Positions 1-7,001 are shown, counted from the stretch's first letter. The stretch is DNA of 12,126 nt from Planctomycetaceae bacterium (GCA_015487825.1 WFOZ01000292.1:1-12126); one strand, 5' to 3'. Notes: generated by a model not told the origin, from the sequence alone. Numbers and translations: made by a program.

Positions 1-20
1 ACTGGACAGCGCCAGGTTCA

Positions 21-163
21 ACTCGTTCCCAAGCTCCTGCTTGGGAACACACGGGAAGGTCCTCCTTCCCGTGTGTTTTCGTTCGTTTTAGATGATTTTT
101 TTGTTCCGACGCGAAGCAGGAGCTTCATTCCCCTCGTTCCCAAAGTGGACCTTGGGAACGAGG
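21..163. repeat. Cluster of short palindromic intergenic repeats
   Basis: Three perfect inverted repeats lie close together. The first pairs 25-34 with 39-48 around a TCCT loop. The second pairs 46-59 with 64-77, again around TCCT, and shares bases 46-48 with the first, so the two hairpins compete at that edge. The third pairs 132-143 with 152-163 around an 8-base loop. The first and third share the core GTTCCCAA/TTGGGAAC, a palindrome type that recurs in many planctomycete and cyanobacterial genomes. Short reading frames through it give peptides such as LVPKVDLGNE, which are by-products of the repeat and not genes. Confidence 0.75.
46..80 (+). terminator. Rho-independent terminator-like hairpin
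   Basis: A perfect 14-bp stem (46-59 with 64-77) closes on a 4-base TCCT loop. It runs directly into a T-rich stretch (TTTT at 76-79, then more T-rich sequence). This is the classic shape of an intrinsic terminator on the plus strand. It would end a gene lying to the left of the window. It could equally be only a member of the palindromic repeat family seen here. Confidence 0.45.
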
Positions 164-165
164 AA

Positions 166-327
166 AACGGCGAATGCAAATTTCAAGTTTTTATATCCAA
201 AAGCAGCAGCAAGCATAGCAGACCAGTCGGGCCAGGTCATTCCCGTAAAAAACGGATAATATATTTTCCAGGAGGTAAACAAGGCCCAAACGGCTGTTAA
301 AATGATTGACAAAAACTGGATATACTC
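166..327 (-). pseudogene. Possible remnant of a small membrane protein
   Basis: On the minus strand this stretch encodes about 54 residues with a protein-like composition: hydrophobic, with several aromatic residues (segments such as ILTAVWALFTSW and GMTWPDWSAMLAAAFGYK). Upstream the same frame runs into the 9-bp tandem repeat, read as a Thr-Ile-Asn repeat, and then antisense through the BNR gene start. Downstream it runs into the palindromic repeat. No convincing start codon or ribosome binding site precedes it. It may be a fragment whose ends were overwritten by repeats, or a chance open frame. I do not recognise the family. Confidence 0.2.
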
Positions 328-333
328 TATTGT
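306..333 (+). promoter_or_regulatory. Putative sigma-70 promoter of the BNR gene
   Basis: A perfect TTGACA lies at 306-311, followed after 16 bp by TATTGT at 328-333, a four-of-six match to the -10 consensus. Transcription would start near 340, giving a leader of about 60 bases before the ATG at 402. The -10 box overlaps the start of the tandem repeat at 329-364. Confidence 0.4.
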
Positions 334-364
334 GTTTATTGTGTTTATTGTGTTTATTGTGTTT
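329..364. repeat. 9-bp tandem repeat, four perfect copies
   Basis: Four exact copies of ATTGTGTTT occupy 329-337, 338-346, 347-355 and 356-364. They lie between the predicted -35 box and the start codon of the BNR gene, and the first copy enters the predicted -10 box. Such a repeat can gain or lose units by replication slippage. In the plus frame a unit reads as a Cys-Leu-Leu repeat, but that frame would need a TTG start inside the promoter and is unlikely to be translated. Confidence 0.9.
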
Positions 365-390
365 GTCCGGGTCTGAAAAACTATTTCTAC

Positions 391-394
391 AAGG
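391..394 (+). promoter_or_regulatory. Ribosome binding site of the BNR gene
   Basis: AAGG lies seven bases before the ATG at 402. It supports that codon over the in-frame TTG at 306. Confidence 0.6.
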
Positions 395-401
395 TAAACC
401 A

Positions 402-1760
402 ATGAGAAGATTTCCTCAGGTGCTGTTGGCTGCTTTTCTGATCGCTGCAGTTTCGACAATTGCACAGGCTTCTGAGCCGGAAGGTTTGTTTCGATTGACT
501 GATGACGGTGCCTGGTGCTGGTATCAGGATGAGCGAGCGATTATCCATCAGGGGAAACTGCTTGTCGGTTCAGTCGCGTGCGGGTATGAGGACAAAGCGA
601 GGCAGGGCGATATCAACCTGACGCTGTTTGATCTGAAAACTAAAAAGAGCGAGCAGATTGAACTGCATGATCGGTTGCCGCCAGATGATCATAACGTGCC
701 GGGCCTGTTGGCACTTCCTGACGGAAAGGTGTTGGCTGTCTATTCGAAACATGGATCGGGGAATAGATTCTATTACAGAATCAGTCAGAAGGGAGAGCTG
801 ACAAAGTGGACACCGGTTAGATATTTTATTCCCTCGAAGACATCTCACATCACTTATTCAAACTTGCATTTTTTGTGTGACGAAAATGAAGGGAACGGGC
901 GAGTTTACAATTTCTTTCGGGGATTAAATGGTTCGAACAAACCATCGTATGCTTTTTCTGATGATAATGGAGAAACCTGGGAAACGGGAAATATTGTCAT
1001 CCATTTTCCCTCTTCGTTTAAGCATCGTCCCTATGTGAAATATGCTTCCAATGGAAAGAATACGATTCACTTTCTTTACACCGATGCCCATCCCCGCAAC
1101 TTCAATAACAATATTTACCATTGTTATTACCATGACAATATGTTGTATCGCAGCGATGGATCGGTTATTGGTTCGCTTCAACAGGGGCTGGATAATCCGG
1201 GAGAGGGGACGCTTATTTTTCGAGGTGATTCCAACAACATCGGCTGGACAAGCGATTTGCATTTAAGTGACGATGGTCGAGCTTACGCGGTTTGTACTGT
1301 CAGAAAAAATTCGGAGGGGCAAACTGAAAAAGAGTACGGCAATGATCTGCGTTACCGCTACGCCTGGTGGGATGGCAAAAAGTGGAACGATCAGGAAATC
1401 GCTTATGCAGGAACCCGGCTATATCAGGTTGAGTACGATTACACCGGCAACATCTGTCTTGACCCGGATGATTTGAATCAGGTTTTCATCTCCACTGATG
1501 CAGATCCGGTTACAGGGAAAGCATTAATCAGTAGCGCTGACAAAAAACGGCATTACGAGATTTTTCATGGTGTGACCAATAATGGCGGGAAGAATTTCCA
1601 GTGGAACGCCATTACGAGCAATTCGACTGTTGATAACTTGCGGCCCATCGTACCGAAATGGAATAAGAAACAGACCATGCTGCTCTGGTACCGCGGCACA
1701 TACAGGACGTATACCGATTACGAAACAGAAGTCGTTGGCGTGATCCTGAAACAGGAATGA
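402..1760 (+). CDS. Secreted BNR_4-family beta-propeller, probable polysaccharide-acting enzyme
   Basis: The protein has 452 residues from the ATG at 402. That start is chosen because AAGG at 391-394 precedes it at good spacing and because a clean signal peptide begins there (hydrophobic to about residue 20, cleavage likely after AQA at 21-23). The open frame extends to a TTG at 306, but that lies in the promoter. The mature protein opens with WCWYQDERA (38-46), then DDH (95-97), SKHG (116-119), an Asp-box SDDNGETW (186-193) and HPRNF (230-234), which fit the BNR_4 (PF15892) pattern. Related families include PL24/PL25 ulvan lyases and GH145-type rhamnosidases, where His residues in the early blades are catalytic; H97 and H118 are the candidates here. 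The exact substrate cannot be told. It stands alone, with no sulfatase or transporter beside it in the window. Confidence 0.8.
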   Translation: MRRFPQVLLAAFLIAAVSTIAQASEPEGLFRLTDDGAWCWYQDERAIIHQGKLLVGSVACGYEDKARQGDINLTLFDLKTKKSEQIELHDRLPPDDHNVPGLLALPDGKVLAVYSKHGSGNRFYYRISQKGELTKWTPVRYFIPSKTSHITYSNLHFLCDENEGNGRVYNFFRGLNGSNKPSYAFSDDNGETWETGNIVIHFPSSFKHRPYVKYASNGKNTIHFLYTDAHPRNFNNNIYHCYYHDNMLYRSDGSVIGSLQQGLDNPGEGTLIFRGDSNNIGWTSDLHLSDDGRAYAVCTVRKNSEGQTEKEYGNDLRYRYAWWDGKKWNDQEIAYAGTRLYQVEYDYTGNICLDPDDLNQVFISTDADPVTGKALISSADKKRHYEIFHGVTNNGGKNFQWNAITSNSTVDNLRPIVPKWNKKQTMLLWYRGTYRTYTDYETEVVGVILKQE

Positions 1761-1780
1761 ATTCGGTTAAGGATCGTTTA

Positions 1781-1848
1781 TCAGCCGCTGGGCACTATCC
1801 CACGGTTCCTCTTATAGTCGCATGAACCGGACACCAGCGCGTTTCGGC
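1781..1848 (+). repeat. Composite dispersed repeat, copy A (with hairpins)
   Basis: This 68-bp stretch begins 21 bp past the stop of the BNR gene. Its right part (1822-1848) matches the reverse complement of 7335-7361 at 25 of 27 positions. Its left part also aligns with that second copy at about 18 of 30 positions, including the block CGGTTCC. The left part can fold as a G/C-rich stem around the loop ACTAT, and the right part can fold around CCAGCG. It probably serves, or has been kept, as a transcript-end element. Confidence 0.7.
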
Positions 1849-1889
1849 CGATTTACTCGTGAATAATTTGAGCTGAGGTTACCGCCTGT

Positions 1890-2537
1890 TTATTTTGAAT
1901 CGAGTTGAATTAATAACTCCTGTGCTTTTGTGGAGCCGTTGCGAATTGCCAGGCGGTAATAAATTTTCGCCAGCGTTTTATTTCCCCGTTCCTCAGCCTC
2001 TGTTCCCTGTTGCAGATATTTTTTGGAAATTCGGTTCGAGGTTTTACCGGTTTTCAATAACGGATTTGAATTGGCTACCCGATTCTTTTTGATCTTTCCA
2101 CGAGGAAGCGGGGCAGCGGGGCGGGGGGCTTTGGCAATACCTCGCCTGTGTCTTAGAAAGCGACTGACGTGCATCACTTCTTCAAACGGTAGCGGGGCTG
2201 CTCCGTCCGGTTTGTTAAGAAGTGCCCGATCCATTTCGCTAAGATCCTGAATTGTGGCCCGCACACTCAAGCTGCTGTGAGATCGTTCCCGTGAAAATGT
2301 ACTTCCCCGCGGGAAAATGCCGGTTCGGGGACCGTAGAAATTTCTGGCATCCCGTGCGATTCCGACACTCCCCAAATGAATCTCTCCACCATCCGGCACA
2401 ACAACGCTCGTTGCTGCCCCGAAATTTTCCACGATTGGCTGTTGCACAGAAATTTGTGCAACGCAATGCTGTTGCTGGAAAATCACAAGAGTCATAATGC
2501 CTAAAAAGTAGTGAAGTAACAGAGAGCAATTTTGCAT
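1890..2537 (-). CDS. Exported protein with secretin-like VPDGG motif and TPR-like C-terminus
   Basis: The protein has 215 residues from the ATG at 2535-2537. The frame is open 29 codons further upstream, but only the internal Met gives a proper signal peptide (hydrophobic to about residue 20, cleavage likely after CVAQ at 25-28) and an AGAGGA-like ribosome site just before it. TSVVVPDGGEIHLGSV (43-58) resembles the conserved VPDGG-x-x-LGG loop of secretins and of several planctomycete exported proteins. The middle (about 130-165) is rich in Pro, Arg and Lys and probably disordered. Residues 169-213 look like one TPR/SEL1-type helical hairpin (EAEERGNKTLAKIYYRLAI). The function is unknown; it might be a small envelope scaffold. 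It is divergent from the kinase gene and convergent with the BNR gene. Confidence 0.65.
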   Translation of the reverse strand: MQNCSLLLHYFLGIMTLVIFQQQHCVAQISVQQPIVENFGAATSVVVPDGGEIHLGSVGIARDARNFYGPRTGIFPRGSTFSRERSHSSLSVRATIQDLSEMDRALLNKPDGAAPLPFEEVMHVSRFLRHRRGIAKAPRPAAPLPRGKIKKNRVANSNPLLKTGKTSNRISKKYLQQGTEAEERGNKTLAKIYYRLAIRNGSTKAQELLIQLDSK

Positions 2538-2617
2538 GAGTCCTCTACTTTCCCTGCTTGAAAAACCTTCATAATTGCCGGGCAGGAAATCCTGACCGGC
2601 AAACTCCGGCAACTGCC

Positions 2618-2654
2618 GAGACATTGTATTCAGTTCGTTGTATAGTATCTATAC
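2618..2654 (+). promoter_or_regulatory. Putative kinase promoter with overlapping palindrome
   Basis: GAGACA at 2618-2623 (four of six to TTGACA) is followed after exactly 17 bp by TATAGT at 2641-2646 (five of six to TATAAT). The predicted start is near 2653, about 60 bases before the kinase ATG. A perfect 6-bp inverted repeat, GTATAG/CTATAC (2640-2645 and 2649-2654, 3-base centre), covers the -10 box. It also supplies a TATAGA -10-like box on the minus strand for the divergent gene, although no good minus-strand -35 was found. Confidence 0.4.
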
Positions 2655-2713
2655 CAGAAATATGCGAAGCTGAAATCTATTTTGACATTTCTTTGCCATC
2701 AGCACCAGAAAAA

Positions 2714-4171
2714 ATGAACGAATCCCCTTCCAATTCGAACTTCGATCCGGAACTGTCTTCAGATGACGATTCTATGACAGAGCGATATGAGCCTCTGCCT
2801 GATGTTGATTCTCCTGAATTATTTCTGGAGGAAACCATAGATCCGATTCAGGACCTGGCAGAATATCTCTGGGAGTCGCATGATGAATCGAGACACTCTG
2901 AACTGAAGGAAGTTGTTTTCAACGAGGCGGATGAAGATCTCGATCATATTATCGGCAGGCGATTTTCGATTTATCGTTGCGATGCCTTACTTGGCAAAGG
3001 AGGCATGGGGCGGGTATATCTGGCTTATCATTCGCAGCTGGGACGCCCATGTGCGTTGAAAATAAGTTCGCCTCGAAAAATGCCCCGTGCTTATACCGGC
3101 TGGGATCGAACACTGAAAGAAGGTCGCTCGGCTGCATTATTGATTCACCCTAATGTTGTGACCGTTCATGCGATCGGTGAATATAAGGGGCGTCAGTTTA
3201 TTGAAATGGAACTGGTTTCGGGTGGTTCACTCAAGTCGATTCTTCGTAAAGAAGGTTCCTTGCCGCTGCTGAAATCGCTGCAGTTAATTTGCGGGGCATC
3301 CAAAGGGCTTGCCTTCGCACACAGGCATGATATTCTGCATCGCGACATCAAGCCTGAAAATATTCTTGTTTGTCCTTTGGGAATTCCCAAACTGGCAGAC
3401 TTCGGTTTGGCCCGGCATATTTCCAAACCGGAAACACTTCCTGAAGGACAAGTCATTGGTACGCTACCCTATCTGGCACCGGAAGTTTTACAAACCGGAA
3501 AACATTCTCGTATTTCCGACGTTTACTCTCTGGGGGTAACTCTGTTTTTTCTGCTGACCGGTCAACTCCCTTATACGGGAAAAAATACCGAAGAACTTGC
3601 TCATCATATTCTGACAGAACCGGTTCCGTTACTTCGAGATATTGATCCTCAAATACCTCTGGAAGTTTCCGGAGCAGTTGCCAGGCTGATGTCAAAGGCT
3701 CCGGCATCGCGTCCGCAAAATGGTATCGCTGCATCGCATTTACTATCTTCAGTGCTGGGACAATTGCGGGATGTGGAATCGATTCTTGAAGAAGCACTCG
3801 GGCACGATCCTTCTATTACATGGCTTCGCTGTGGCGATAAATATCGTTTGATGGTCCGCCTGCCTGATGGACGCAAGCAGACAGTTTTTGTCGAAAGCAG
3901 CGATCATCGGGCCGATCAGCAGTTGCTGATGATCTACAGCACTTGTTGTCCCGCTCAAAGTTCTTTCTATGAACAGGCTCTAAAGATGAATGCGATGCTT
4001 TCTCACGGGGCTCTTACAATCCGTGAAATCGATGGAATTGCCCACTTCGTTATGATCAATACCTACCCTCGTGGCACCGCAGACCCCGAAGAAGTCCGCA
4101 AAAGCGTACTTGAAATCTCTGAATTCAGTGATCGGATAGAAAAAATGCTAACAGGTATTGATTTCCATTGA
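2714..4171 (+). CDS. Soluble Hanks-type Ser/Thr protein kinase with YbjN/CesT-like C-terminal domain
   Basis: The protein has 485 residues from the ATG at 2714. That start places a 60-base leader after the predicted promoter, though no clear ribosome site precedes it. The frame is open to 2558, but that part overlaps the divergent gene's start region. Residues 1-80 are acidic and probably disordered. The kinase domain spans about 84-345 and is complete: Gly-rich loop GKGGMGRVY (94-102), ATP-binding Lys116, helix-C Glu136, catalytic HRDIKPEN with Asp211, DFG with Asp229, and GTLPYLAPE (249-257). It should phosphorylate Ser/Thr in the cytoplasm. No membrane segment is visible, unlike many planctomycete kinases. 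Residues about 365-483 form a separate alpha/beta-looking domain (SSFYEQALKMNAML, then ALTIREIDGIAHFVM, then a Glu-rich helix) that resembles the YbjN/CesT type III chaperone-like fold. It may bind substrates or regulate the kinase. Confidence 0.9.
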   Translation: MNESPSNSNFDPELSSDDDSMTERYEPLPDVDSPELFLEETIDPIQDLAEYLWESHDESRHSELKEVVFNEADEDLDHIIGRRFSIYRCDALLGKGGMGRVYLAYHSQLGRPCALKISSPRKMPRAYTGWDRTLKEGRSAALLIHPNVVTVHAIGEYKGRQFIEMELVSGGSLKSILRKEGSLPLLKSLQLICGASKGLAFAHRHDILHRDIKPENILVCPLGIPKLADFGLARHISKPETLPEGQVIGTLPYLAPEVLQTGKHSRISDVYSLGVTLFFLLTGQLPYTGKNTEELAHHILTEPVPLLRDIDPQIPLEVSGAVARLMSKAPASRPQNGIAASHLLSSVLGQLRDVESILEEALGHDPSITWLRCGDKYRLMVRLPDGRKQTVFVESSDHRADQQLLMIYSTCCPAQSSFYEQALKMNAMLSHGALTIREIDGIAHFVMINTYPRGTADPEEVRKSVLEISEFSDRIEKMLTGIDFH

Positions 4172-4345
4172 GTAAACAGGCGAAACTATTAGAGTATAAT
4201 AGACGAGCTGCTGGTTTTAACCTTCTGGATGGGCGATTCTCAGATTCTTCTCTCTGAAAAATCGCTGGCATGTTCGATCAGAAAATTGAATTTTATTGCA
4301 GCTCGGGCTTTCCTTTACGACATCTATCTAGATTAGGCCATCGAA
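4172..4345. other. Gap between kinase gene and exported-protein gene
   Basis: These 174 bp hold no gene. A perfect TATAAT lies at 4195-4200, but no good -35 box sits at 16-18 bp, so a promoter for the next gene is only possible. An imperfect hairpin lies near 4233-4269 (GCGATT pairing with AATCGC, plus CAGA with TCTG) without a T-run, so it is a poor terminator. Confidence 0.4.
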
Positions 4346-5149
4346 ATGAGGCAACTGTTGAAAAATAAAACGGGCAAAAAGATATTCTGCTTCTCTCTGG
4401 CGATACTGGCGGGCGTTACTTTTTTTGCTACTCCTGCTCAGGTACTTGCTCAGGGAGATGAAGGTTTCAATCACAAGGTTCCTGCAACAACCGAAGGGAA
4501 TGAGCGGTCTCGCCAGTCTTCTCTGTGGGTTATGGAAGTCGATTTGAAACCGATGCGGTTAATCTGGGTTGATATGCCCGATCCCAAAACCGGCGAAGTG
4601 AATCCGGAGCTTTTCTACTATCTTTGCTATCGCGCCGTCAATCGCCCTGTCGAAATTCCCGCAACACGCGAAACCGAACCTCGCAACCGTCCGGACCCGG
4701 AACCGGGACCGGCCTTTTTCATTCCAGAGTTCACGCTCGTTCCGACCGACGCTGACGAAAAGCAAGTTTTTCTTGATGCAATTGTTCCCCGCGCCGTTGA
4801 AGCGATCAATCGTAAAGAGCGTCGAAAATTTAAAAACTCTGTCACAATTGTCGGCAGCATTCCCCAGGCAACAACAGAAAAAGCAAATGATGAGAACGCC
4901 CTGCATGGCGTTGCTCTGTTTCGGGGGGTCGATCCAAAAATCGATCGGTTTACCGTTTATATGAATGGTTTCTCCAATGGGTATCAGGTATCCAAAGGGC
5001 CGGATGGCGAACCACTGATGCTGCGCAAAACGATCGTGCAGAAATTCTGGCGACCGGGAGACAAATTCGATGCAGAGTCTCTGGAGATCAGATTCGATGG
5101 CGAACCCGCCTGGATCTTCCGCCCGGATTCTAATCCGACTGCCGAGTAG
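4346..5149 (+). CDS. Exported planctomycete protein of unknown function
   Basis: The protein has 267 residues. AGG at 4335-4337, eight bases upstream, supports the ATG. The N-terminus is a typical Sec signal peptide: basic to residue 12, hydrophobic to about 28, cleavage likely after VLA (33-35). The mature part has an early beta-like block SSLWVMEVDLKPMRLIWVD (58-76), then YYLCYRAVN (91-99), a Pro/Glu/Arg-rich linker (101-121) and FFIPEFTLV (124-132). Later come a basic helix (about 143-163) and a further beta-rich region ending at 260. The order WVMEVDLKPMRLI, then YYLCYR, then a FIPEFTL strand, is a pattern I associate with exported proteins conserved in planctomycetes. No catalytic motif is visible and there are no membrane segments after the signal peptide. 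Its role is unknown. It converges on signal peptidase with a 16-bp gap. Confidence 0.65.
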   Translation: MRQLLKNKTGKKIFCFSLAILAGVTFFATPAQVLAQGDEGFNHKVPATTEGNERSRQSSLWVMEVDLKPMRLIWVDMPDPKTGEVNPELFYYLCYRAVNRPVEIPATRETEPRNRPDPEPGPAFFIPEFTLVPTDADEKQVFLDAIVPRAVEAINRKERRKFKNSVTIVGSIPQATTEKANDENALHGVALFRGVDPKIDRFTVYMNGFSNGYQVSKGPDGEPLMLRKTIVQKFWRPGDKFDAESLEIRFDGEPAWIFRPDSNPTAE

Positions 5150-5165
5150 TGATACAAGGTAGCGA

Positions 5166-7001
5166 TCAGCGAATTCGTTTCATGCGACCGACATTGGGGT
5201 AGAATGGAATGTAATGCAGCGGATAGCTGCGGTCTTTCACAATACCGCTTCTGGTTTCTTTTTTGTGATAGCTGATTGGAATCGCCCAGCCATCTTCAAC
5301 CCCCATGGGGATGCCGTGCGGCCAGTAGATGTAAAACGCTTTACCGACAAATGCGGAACGAGGCACGAAATGTGTCTTTTGCCAAAACCGCCCGTCGTAG
5401 CTGTTCGGGCTGTTATCACCCAGTACAAAAAAGTGATCCTCCGGAATTTTGAACTCCATGCTGTCCCAGTCCTTTTTTCGATTCCGGTAAGTCGTCTGCC
5501 AGGCCGAGACATTATCCAGAGGGAGCCTGAACTGGTTCGCTCTTTCATCGCCTCCCCGGTAGTAGATATCGCGTTCGATTAACAGCGAAGAGACTGTCGC
5601 TGCAACAGCGGTCATCGCAATACCTACTGGCGAGAGGTCTGTTTCCTGAGGCATGACTCCACTTACATCACTGCTGGTGTAAGAGGCACCGGGGCCAAAA
5701 TCAATCAGCACATCATCGATCCACAAACAGAGACGATCATCAACATTAGCAAAACGGAACGAGTAACTTCCCTCTCCTCGCAGGTTCGTTTGAGCAACAG
5801 CCAGATCAATCTCTTCTTCGGAATCGAGGCTTTCATCAATACGTGCCAGGCGAGCCTCCCCCGAGTGCGGATTAATATGACAACGATACAAATGAAAGCC
5901 TTCAGTCAATTCCAGAATAATATCTGCATCCGGTCCCATCTGAGTAACTTCCAGATTTCCGGAGAGTGTCAGATCTCCCACCCAGAAAAACTCATTCAGG
6001 CTGACTGGTTCCGAGGCCCCCTGTGATACCGTACTATATCCACACAAATCGCCGATTAAACTCGGCCGTGGTTCAAGAGGGTCTCCATTTTTTAATCGAT
6101 CCCATTGAGCCTGCGTTGGCAGGAAATGACGATATCTGAGCCAATGTGTTTTGCCTTCCTGGGCCACTTTCAATGGAATACTGTAGGCATGCTTTTCGGC
6201 ATCTGTCTTCCATTTATCGTTTGTCTCTGACCAGCCATTAACAGTTGTTTCGGTTTCCTTTGCAGATTTGCTGACAGCCTCCCATCGCGCTGGCCAGCCT
6301 GCTTTGCGTAGTTCTGTTTCGGGGTAGTTGTCATCATAAACCGGAATCTGAATGACTCGCTGTTTTTCAGGATCGTCTTTGCGCAGGATGATTTCTTTGT
6401 TGTTTTTATCAAGCTTGTATACATTGCCGTTATGAATTCTGATGGTTTCCCCCGGCAAGCCGACAAGTCGCTTAATGTAATTTGTTTTGGAATCTTCCGG
6501 CATTTTGAAAACAACAACATCGAATCGTCTGGGGTCGGTCAATTCGTATTGAAATTTATTAACGAGTATCCGGTCCCCTTTATAAGCCGGAGCCTTGTAT
6601 GCTTTTTTGGTAGCAAATCTGCAATTAGGACAGATTGATTTTTGTATTCTCGCATCATTGCCTTCAAAGCCTACCACAACATTTGCATCGCGATATATTT
6701 CGGAACTGGCACCAAACTGATATTCGAATCCGCATTTTTCACACTGAAGGTCTTTGTGCCGGCCGAACAACGTAGGAGCCATTGAGCCTGTTGGAATAAC
6801 AAATGCTTCCGCTTCAAAGGTACGGAACAGGAAGGCAAGTACAAACGCAAATACGATTGATTCAATTGTTTCGCGAGCCGTCTCTCCTTCTCTGGCAGGC
6901 TTTTTGCTCTTTGGGGCCTGTTCCTCTTTCTCTGTAGAAGAATTAGCAGGCGTAGATAGCTCTTTTTTTTTCGAGCCGGATTTATTCGGGGTGATTGACA
7001 T
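5166..7001 (-). CDS. lepB: Signal peptidase I, large planctomycete form
   Basis: The protein has 611 residues, about twice the usual bacterial length. It cleaves signal peptides from Sec-exported proteins at the outer face of the cytoplasmic membrane. After a charged, Lys/Glu-rich N-terminus (1-42) there is one membrane segment (about 45-60). Box B is IPTGSMAPTL with the nucleophile Ser73. Box D is NYIKRLVGLPGE with the general base Lys177. Box E is GDNSPNSYDGR (528-538). Two additions stand out: CEKC (87-90) and CPNC (124-127), which together look like a zinc-ribbon just after the active Ser, and an insert of about 300 residues between boxes D and E whose second half (about 318-440) is beta-rich and resembles a jelly-roll or LamG-like fold. 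The gene carries a run of nine A near its start (codons 11-13). No strong ribosome site precedes the ATG. It converges on the exported-protein gene. Confidence 0.93.
   Translation of the reverse strand: MSITPNKSGSKKKELSTPANSSTEKEEQAPKSKKPAREGETARETIESIVFAFVLAFLFRTFEAEAFVIPTGSMAPTLFGRHKDLQCEKCGFEYQFGASSEIYRDANVVVGFEGNDARIQKSICPNCRFATKKAYKAPAYKGDRILVNKFQYELTDPRRFDVVVFKMPEDSKTNYIKRLVGLPGETIRIHNGNVYKLDKNNKEIILRKDDPEKQRVIQIPVYDDNYPETELRKAGWPARWEAVSKSAKETETTVNGWSETNDKWKTDAEKHAYSIPLKVAQEGKTHWLRYRHFLPTQAQWDRLKNGDPLEPRPSLIGDLCGYSTVSQGASEPVSLNEFFWVGDLTLSGNLEVTQMGPDADIILELTEGFHLYRCHINPHSGEARLARIDESLDSEEEIDLAVAQTNLRGEGSYSFRFANVDDRLCLWIDDVLIDFGPGASYTSSDVSGVMPQETDLSPVGIAMTAVAATVSSLLIERDIYYRGGDERANQFRLPLDNVSAWQTTYRNRKKDWDSMEFKIPEDHFFVLGDNSPNSYDGRFWQKTHFVPRSAFVGKAFYIYWPHGIPMGVEDGWAIPISYHKKETRSGIVKDRSYPLHYIPFYPNVGRMKRIR

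Noticed and set aside
73..300. Plus-strand open frame starting in the palindromic cluster
   Set aside because: It begins inside the terminator-like hairpin, has no ribosome site, and its LVPKVDLGNE-type sequence is a by-product of the repeat.
306..401. N-terminal extension of the BNR protein from TTG 306
   Set aside because: The TTG lies in the predicted -35 box, the extension is a low-complexity Cys-Leu-Leu repeat, and a good ribosome site and signal peptide begin at 402.
2558..2713. N-terminal extension of the kinase
   Set aside because: It would overlap the predicted promoter and start just 21 bp from the divergent gene, and the residues lack domain features.
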